This document shows, one piece after another, positions 58,032 to 64,000 of a stretch of DNA of 64,000 nt. A model generated the notes under the pieces. The model was not told where the DNA came from and made no database searches. It saw nothing but the letters and a program-made list of their open reading frames with translations. Made by a program: the position numbers and the translations under genes. The stretch comes from an uncultured Acidobacteriota bacterium (GTDB lineage Bacteria > Acidobacteriota > Thermoanaerobaculia > Gp7-AA8), in assembly GCA_937870635.1 (NCBI GenBank), contig CALMZP010000109.1, forward strand, positions 21,947 to 85,946. Reading direction: 5' to 3'. The number at the start of each line of letters is the position of its first letter. Within the stretch, counting starts at the first letter, position 1.

Positions 58032-61000
58032 ATGCAAAAACTCGCTGAAATCTGCGTCCGCCGCCCCGTCTTCGCGACCGTCATCATCCTCGCGCTGGTC
58101 GTGGTCGGCGCGTTCTCATACTTCAAGCTCGGAGTCGACCGCTTTCCGAACGTCGAGTTTCCGTTCGTCATCGTCACGACCGTGCTTCCCGGCGCCGCGC
58201 CGGAAGAGGTCGAGACCGAGATCACGGACAAGATCGAGGAATCGGTCAACACGATCAGCGGCATCGACGAACTGACATCGTTCTCCTCGGAGAACGTGTC
58301 GGTGGTCATGATCGCGTTCAATCTCGAGAAAGACCGTGACGTTGCCGCGCAGGAAGTGCGCGACAAGGTTTCGGTGATCCTCTCCGCCCTTCCGCGGGAC
58401 GCCGAGAACCCGATCGTTCAGACGTTCGATCCGGGTGCGATTCCGGTCGCCACCATCGCGGTGTCCGGGCCGGGATCGCAGCGAGAGATTTCCGAGTATG
58501 TTGACAAGAACCTGCGCCGCCGCATCGAGACGGTGTACGGCGTCGGACAGGTCCTCGTCGTCGGTGCGCGCCCGCGCCAGATCAACGTGATCGTCGACAA
58601 CGCCAAGCTCGCCGCGCAGGGGCTGACCGCGGCGCATGTGGTTGCGGCGCTGCAAGCCCAGAACATTCAGATCCCGGGCGGCAAGGTCGAGCAGGGCGCG
58701 CGTGATCTCACGCTGCGCACGTACGGCCGTGTGAGTTCGCCGGAAGAATTCGGGGCCATCCCCATCGCCACCGTCGGCACCACGCCGATCCGCGTGCGCG
58801 ACGTGGCCCGCATCGAAGACGGCATGGCCGAGATCGAGTCGGCGGCCAGCGTCAGCGGCAAGTCCGCCGTCGTGCTGATCATCCGCAAGCAGTCGGGAAC
58901 GAACTCCATCGCCGTCGTGGACGGCGTCAAAGCCCGTGTCGAAGAAGTGCGGCCGACGCTGCCTCCCGGCTACCAGGTGAACCTCCTGCGCGACCAGTCG
59001 GAGTTCGTCCTCGCCGCCGTTGGCGCCGTCAAGGAACACCTCATCCTCGGCTCCATCTTTGCCGCGCTGGTGGTGTGGCTATTCCTCTCGTCACCGCGTT
59101 TCTGGCAGGTGATGCTGATGCTCGCCGGGACGCTCGCGTTCTACTCGCTTCTGTGGGGCCACAGTCTTCCGCTGCCGCGGGGCATCGCGGTGCCGATCGC
59201 GATTCTGATCGGCGCGGCGATGTTCATCTACTTCGCGAAGAAGTCGAGGCCGACGCTCATCGCCGCGGTGGCCATTCCCAGCTCGCTGATCGCGACGTTC
59301 GCGGCCATGCAGTACATGGGCTTCACGCTCAACGTCATCACGCTGCTGGCGCTGACGCTGGCCGTCGGTATCGTCATCGACGACGCGGTCGTCGTGCTCG
59401 AGAACATCTTCCGGCACATGGAAGAGAAGAACATGACGCCCGCCGAGGCGGCGGTGGCCGGTACGAAGGAAGTCGGCCTGGCGGTCATGGCCACGTCGAT
59501 GTCGCTGATCGTCGTGTTCCTGCCCGTCGCGTTCATGGGTGGCATCGTCGGACGGTTCATGTACTCGTTCGGCGTGACGATGGCCTTTGCCATCGCCGTG
59601 TCGCTGCTCGTGTCGTTCACGCTCACGCCGATGATGGCCGCGCGGTATCTCCGCCGCGAGGATCTGCACGGCGACAAGGGGAAGGGAACCCGTGAGGCGG
59701 GCCTCTACGCGAAGATCGAGCACGCCTACATGAAGATGCTCGACTGGTCGATGGCCCATCGCTGGGCGATCATCGCGCTGATGTTCGTCGTTCTCTTCTC
59801 GACGGTCCCTCTGTTCATGGTCGTCGACAAGAACTTCCTGCCGTACGACGACGAAGGCCAGTTCGCGATCACCGTTCGCGCGCCGGAAGGGGCCAGCGTG
59901 GCCTCCACCCAGACGATCGCCGAATCGATCGCCACGCGTGTCCGCGCGCTGAAGGGCGTCACGATGACCGTGGTCACGATCGGTGACGATCCGCAGCAGA
60001 CGCTCAATCTTGCCACGGTGTACACGAAACTCGGTCCGGCTGGAGAGCGCGACGATCAGTACACGATCATGGATCGCGTGCGCAAAGAGGTCCTGCCGCA
60101 CTATCAGCGGCTGAACCTCCGCACGCAGGTCGCTCCGGTCAACGAGTTCGGCGGCGGCACGGACGCGGAAGTCATGGTGTGGATAGGCGGGCCCGATCTG
60201 GTCCAGCTCGACAAGTACGCCCGCCAGCTGACCGAGGCCATCAAGGATCCGAGCCTGGGAACGACCGACATCGACACGAACTTCATCGTCGGCAAGCCCG
60301 AGCTCGCCGTCCGCATCGATCGCGACAAAGCCACCGACCTCGGCGTCCGCGTCCAGGATCTCGCCGCGACGCTGAACGTGCTCGTCGGCGGCCAGAAGGC
60401 GACCAGCTACTACGAAGGTGGCGAGGAGTACGAGGTCCATGTCCGCGCGGCCGAAGGTGCGCGCAACAACGTGGGCGGAATCTCGCAGATCGAAGTGCCG
60501 TCAGCAACCGGAACGAACGTGAAGCTGGCCGACCTGGTGAAGCTCGAAGAGGGCACCGGCCCGTCGGTGATCAATCGATTCAACCGGCGGCGCATGGTCA
60601 TGGTGCTCGCCAACATGCAGCCGGGATTCTCGTCGCAGAAGGTCGTCGACCTCCTGCTGGAGAAGGCGCGCGAGCTGAACATGCCCAAGACGTACTCGTA
60701 CGGACTGACGGGCCGCGCGCAGGAACAGCAGAAAGCGGGTATCAACTTCATGCTCGCTTTCGTGCTGTCGATCATCTTCATGTACCTCATCCTGGCCGCA
60801 CAGTTCGAGAGCTGGATCGATCCGATCACCATCCTCAGCTCTCTTCCGATGACCGTGCCATTCGCGCTGCTCTCCATCCTGATCTTCAATCAGTCGGTGA
60901 ACATCTTCTCGGCGCTCGGCGTCCTGGTGCTGTTCGGTATCGTGAAGAAGAACGGCATTCTTCAGGTCGATCACACCAAACAACTGCGCGCTGAAGGGCT

Positions 61001-61319
61001 GGAACGGCACGAGGCGGTCATGCACGCCAACCGAGACCGCCTGCGCCCGATTCTCATGACCACGCTCGCCTTCGTGGCCGGCATGATGCCGCTGGTCATC
61101 TCCAGCGGCACCGGCGCGGGGACGAATCGCGCCATCGGCACGGTCATCATGGGAGGACAGACGCTCGCGCTGCTGTTGACGCTGATCGGCGTCCCTGTCA
61201 TCTACACGCTCCTCGATGATCTGGCCGTACACCCGATCTGGGCGCGTCTCGGCCTGCGGTCGAAGCGATCGAAGGGGGGGGAGGAGCAGGCCCCGGGCTT
61301 CCCCGAGCCGGCGCATTGA
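58032..61319 (+). CDS. RND/HAE1-family efflux transporter (cluster 2)
   Basis: MQKLAEICVRRPVFATVIILALVVVGAFSYFKLGVDRFPNVEFPFV; GIVIDDAVVVLENIFRH; GIVKKNGILQVDH. Confidence 0.94.
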   Translation: MQKLAEICVRRPVFATVIILALVVVGAFSYFKLGVDRFPNVEFPFVIVTTVLPGAAPEEVETEITDKIEESVNTISGIDELTSFSSENVSVVMIAFNLEKDRDVAAQEVRDKVSVILSALPRDAENPIVQTFDPGAIPVATIAVSGPGSQREISEYVDKNLRRRIETVYGVGQVLVVGARPRQINVIVDNAKLAAQGLTAAHVVAALQAQNIQIPGGKVEQGARDLTLRTYGRVSSPEEFGAIPIATVGTTPIRVRDVARIEDGMAEIESAASVSGKSAVVLIIRKQSGTNSIAVVDGVKARVEEVRPTLPPGYQVNLLRDQSEFVLAAVGAVKEHLILGSIFAALVVWLFLSSPRFWQVMLMLAGTLAFYSLLWGHSLPLPRGIAVPIAILIGAAMFIYFAKKSRPTLIAAVAIPSSLIATFAAMQYMGFTLNVITLLALTLAVGIVIDDAVVVLENIFRHMEEKNMTPAEAAVAGTKEVGLAVMATSMSLIVVFLPVAFMGGIVGRFMYSFGVTMAFAIAVSLLVSFTLTPMMAARYLRREDLHGDKGKGTREAGLYAKIEHAYMKMLDWSMAHRWAIIALMFVVLFSTVPLFMVVDKNFLPYDDEGQFAITVRAPEGASVASTQTIAESIATRVRALKGVTMTVVTIGDDPQQTLNLATVYTKLGPAGERDDQYTIMDRVRKEVLPHYQRLNLRTQVAPVNEFGGGTDAEVMVWIGGPDLVQLDKYARQLTEAIKDPSLGTTDIDTNFIVGKPELAVRIDRDKATDLGVRVQDLAATLNVLVGGQKATSYYEGGEEYEVHVRAAEGARNNVGGISQIEVPSATGTNVKLADLVKLEEGTGPSVINRFNRRRMVMVLANMQPGFSSQKVVDLLLEKARELNMPKTYSYGLTGRAQEQQKAGINFMLAFVLSIIFMYLILAAQFESWIDPITILSSLPMTVPFALLSILIFNQSVNIFSALGVLVLFGIVKKNGILQVDHTKQLRAEGLERHEAVMHANRDRLRPILMTTLAFVAGMMPLVISSGTGAGTNRAIGTVIMGGQTLALLLTLIGVPVIYTLLDDLAVHPIWARLGLRSKRSKGGEEQAPGFPEPAH

Positions 61320-61375
61320 CATGAGGTGAATCGGGCCCCTCGCCGTCATGCTGACGGCGGCGGGATCCGCGTGGT

Positions 61376-62395
61376 ATGCCGGCCGATCACAGGCGTCTTC
61401 TCTCCCAGTTGCAGCTGGCATTGACCCTCGCGTTGATGGGTGCTGCCGCCGTCCGCGCCGAAACACGCATCGAGCCCCCGATGCGCGTTGCCTCCCAGGC
61501 TCCGCTGCAGTCCACCCGGCTGGCGCTCGTTCCCGCTTCGGCCGGATATCTGAGAGCCGGCGAAGTGCGGCTCGAACTGACGGACACCTGGACCAACGTC
61601 TGGGTGAATCAGCGACCGGCCATGCTGCTCGACTACGAGGCCGTGGAGCTCCGTCTGAGCGCCACATGGGCGGTCTCGGACACCTGGTCACTGCAGATGG
61701 ACATCGATGAAAGGCGTCGTTTGGGTGGGGCACTCGATGCTTCCATTCAGAATTTTCATCGTCTAATCGGGAACGGACTGAACGGACGCGAGTCCGTGCC
61801 GCGCAATGGCGTCCACATCGAAGTCAGGGATCCCGATACCGGGCAGGTGAAGCTCTTGCTCAACGACGAGGGGACGTTCTCACGCGGTGTCTCCGCGACG
61901 GTGGGACGATCAAAGCGTCTCCTCGGCGGCCGGGCAACATTGGGAGCAACGTTCAGGGTCCCCCTGCGTCATGCCGGCGAGGAGCTCGCCACCGGCTCCG
62001 ACATCGGCGTTTCCGCCGGCTGGTCTGGGAAGATTTCAGGAAGCAGCGTTCACCTCGGCGCGGGGGTGGCCCGGCTGGGACGAGTCGAGGTCGATTATCC
62101 GATCCGGCGAATCCAGAAAACCGCACTCGCCGCGTACATGCACCCCCTCACACCGCGCACCGCAGCCGTCCTGCAATACCTCTACAACGATGGGACGGCC
62201 CGCTCGGGACCGCTGGGCCGCGACATTCACGAAATAACCATTGGAGGGAGGTTCCACATCTCGCCGCGCACATCGGTTGATTTCGGCCTCATCGAGAATG
62301 TGCTCCATTACGACAATGGCCCCGATGTGGGCGTACATCTCGGCATCAGCCGCATCTGGCCGTCGACGAAAACTCGCGTTGAGGATGTCCGATGA
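61376..62395 (+). CDS. DUF3187-like exported/outer membrane protein
   Basis: Signal peptide; VRLELTDTWTNVWVNQ...AVELRLSATWAVSDTWSLQMDIDE; ATG of mlaE overlaps its stop. Confidence 0.6.
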   Translation: MPADHRRLLSQLQLALTLALMGAAAVRAETRIEPPMRVASQAPLQSTRLALVPASAGYLRAGEVRLELTDTWTNVWVNQRPAMLLDYEAVELRLSATWAVSDTWSLQMDIDERRRLGGALDASIQNFHRLIGNGLNGRESVPRNGVHIEVRDPDTGQVKLLLNDEGTFSRGVSATVGRSKRLLGGRATLGATFRVPLRHAGEELATGSDIGVSAGWSGKISGSSVHLGAGVARLGRVEVDYPIRRIQKTALAAYMHPLTPRTAAVLQYLYNDGTARSGPLGRDIHEITIGGRFHISPRTSVDFGLIENVLHYDNGPDVGVHLGISRIWPSTKTRVEDVR

Positions 62396-63162
62396 ATGCG
62401 GTTTTCGAATGGATCGGCCGATTCTTCCTTCGATTCTTCGAGTCGACGGGACATTGGTTTTTTTTGCTGTGGCGTACGCTGGCCGCACTCCCCCGAGCGC
62501 CGCTCGATCACCGCGAATGGCTCCGGCAGATGGTGCGCGTCGGAACCGATTCCATTCCCGTCGTTGCCCTGACCACGCTCTTCACGGGCATGGTGATGGC
62601 GTTGCAGACATTCACCGGCTTCCAGCGCGTCCATGCCGAAAACTTCGTCGGTAGTGTCGTGGCACTGTCGATGCTGCGCGAGCTGTCGCCGGTGCTCGTG
62701 GCGTTGATGATCACGGGACGTGTTGGTTCGGCGATGGCTGCCGAGATCGGCACGATGCGGGTCACGGAGCAGATCGATGCCCTGGAAGCAATGGCCACGG
62801 ACCCGATCCATTATCTCTTCGTTCCGCGCGTGGTCGCCGGTGCGGTGATGCTGCCTCTACTGGTCATTCTCGGGGATGCAATCGGCGTTTATGGAGGGTA
62901 TGTAGTCGCCGTCGGACTGATGGGGGCGAACTCGGTGGCGTACGCTCAGAATACGTTTCAGTTTCTCGAGCTCAATGACCTCTGGTCAGGAGTCGTCAAG
63001 GCCGCATGCTTCGGGCTGATTCTGACGGTCACCGGCTGCGTGCGCGCATATTTGACGACGGGTGGAGCTGAAGGCGTCGGCGCCGCCACGACGAAAGCGG
63101 TTGTCAGCGGGTCGATCATCATTCTCCTGGCCGACTTTTTCCTCACTAAGCTCCTGTTCTGA
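62392..63162 (+). CDS. mlaE: MlaE-family ABC transporter permease
   Basis: VVALTTLFTGMVMALQT, SPVLVALMITGRVGSAMAAEIGTMRVTEQIDALEAMATDPIHYLFVPRVVAG. Confidence 0.92.
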   Translation: MNAVFEWIGRFFLRFFESTGHWFFLLWRTLAALPRAPLDHREWLRQMVRVGTDSIPVVALTTLFTGMVMALQTFTGFQRVHAENFVGSVVALSMLRELSPVLVALMITGRVGSAMAAEIGTMRVTEQIDALEAMATDPIHYLFVPRVVAGAVMLPLLVILGDAIGVYGGYVVAVGLMGANSVAYAQNTFQFLELNDLWSGVVKAACFGLILTVTGCVRAYLTTGGAEGVGAATTKAVVSGSIIILLADFFLTKLLF

Positions 63163-63170
63163 TTCGGCAG

Positions 63171-63204
63171 AATTTCCGCACCCATTGCGGGAAATTTCAT
63201 TTTT
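63171..63204 (+). terminator. Probable terminator after mlaE
   Basis: AATTTCCGCA-cccat-TGCGGGAAATT (one bulge) then tcattttt. Confidence 0.55.
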
Positions 63205-63759
63205 GGGGCATTGCCGGTTCAGACGACAACGGCGTTCGCTCGAGGCAATGACGATTCCCTGCCGTGAAGCAACCCTGACTCATGACAGATCTTGATCGCA
63301 TAGATTCGCGAATCAGCAATGACGCAGGGTGTGACGTCAAACAGGAGGGCGCCCTGCCGTAGAGCGAACCATGCGACCGCTCAGTGTGATCGAGTCTCGA
63401 CGCGGGCATGCAGATCGGCCATCGCTGCTCCAGAGCACGCACACGTCAGCTCGGCGTGGGAAACTTGATCATTCGGACGAGTCCAGACGGCGGTGAAATC
63501 TGCGGTCGGGAAGTCTCCGCGTATGTCTCGGGAAAGGCGCGGAAATCGCACTCGGGAGGTCGTCCGTTCGATCCCGATCCCGATCAGCTCCACCACCTGT
63601 AAAAGATGTCCACGACAACCTGGGCCGGCCGGTCGCGCCGGTCAGTTCCGCGTCTACGTTCGCGGGATCATCATCACACCTGGAAGACCTACATCGTCTT
63701 CCAGTGCCGGCGCGGGAAACTCATCGCGACCGCGTCGCTGTCATGGAGGTTTGTTCATC

Positions 63760-64000
63760 ATGTATGTCGACACGATTGCTCTCAATTTCTCGGGATCGGA
63801 CGACCTCCTATCGTGGAATGTGAATGTGGCTGAAGGTGCGCTGGGAAAGGATGGAGTCCTGTTCATTAGGATCGAGTCCAATACGCCAATCATTTCATTT
63901 GGCCAGAAGTGTGGCTGTCCATGTTCCCGCCTCGCGCCACTGCATGGCGACGCGTTCCCGGAGGACTCCGCGAAGCACACCATCCGCGCCCAGCGTTCCC
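63760..64000 (+). CDS. Hypothetical protein, 3' end outside window
   Basis: ATG with GGAGG upstream; MYVDTIALNFSGSDDLLSWNVNVAEGALGKDGVLFIRIESNTPIISFG open to window end. Confidence 0.45.
   Translation, partial: MYVDTIALNFSGSDDLLSWNVNVAEGALGKDGVLFIRIESNTPIISFGQKCGCPCSRLAPLHGDAFPEDSAKHTIRAQRS

Noticed and set aside
63408-63833. Two small plus-strand ORFs (64 and 75 aa) near the window end
   Set aside because: No motif, overlapping frames, weak start contexts; cannot separate from chance.

Overview
This is a high-GC bacterial chromosome segment. Its gene content looks Acidobacteriota-like (FlgO/TPR Ser/Thr kinase, Oar-like TonB receptor, large secreted paralogs), but that placement is inference. 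I saw no transposase, phage gene, rRNA, tRNA or CRISPR. Main content, left to right: truncated msrB-msrA fusion; rlmA; chemotaxis receptor; nrfH-nrfA; PilZ; Ser/Thr kinase-TPR; multiheme c-type cytochrome; NfeD + SPFH; GGDEF/EAL protein; purF, purL, tsaE, nnr; SAM hydroxide adenosyltransferase; nadE; a first TolC-MFP-RND cluster; ATP/ADP-translocase-like carrier; a peptidoglycan-processing region (lysozyme-like/amidase/golvesin protein, SSS symporter, NagZ-like GH3 lipoprotein, and further on a beta-lactamase/AmiE-like + NamZ (DUF1343) fusion); a TonB receptor; two large secreted paralogs; a tetR-tolC-MFP-RND operon; DUF3187-like protein and mlaE. The most unusual signal is non-coding: intergenic regions carry many heptanucleotide tandem arrays, mostly arranged as inverted-repeat hairpins. 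Different loci use different 7-nt words (GGATTTT, GACCTTG, AGAAGGC, CACCAAG, TTCATCC, GTTAACG, and shorter GCACTTC and GTTGAAC examples). All five GGATTTT elements lie between co-directional genes. Two arrays encode lipoprotein signal peptides, and one 10-copy array fills the leader of the tetR efflux operon. Other notable structures are a perfect 47-bp inverted repeat between tsaE and purL, a ~250-bp palindromic cluster of ~24-bp repeats upstream of tetR, a terminator-like hairpin inside the start of the namZ fusion, and a truncated DUF2911 gene broken at a CACAGAG repeat. All calls come from reading the sequence and supplied translations; no searches were run.
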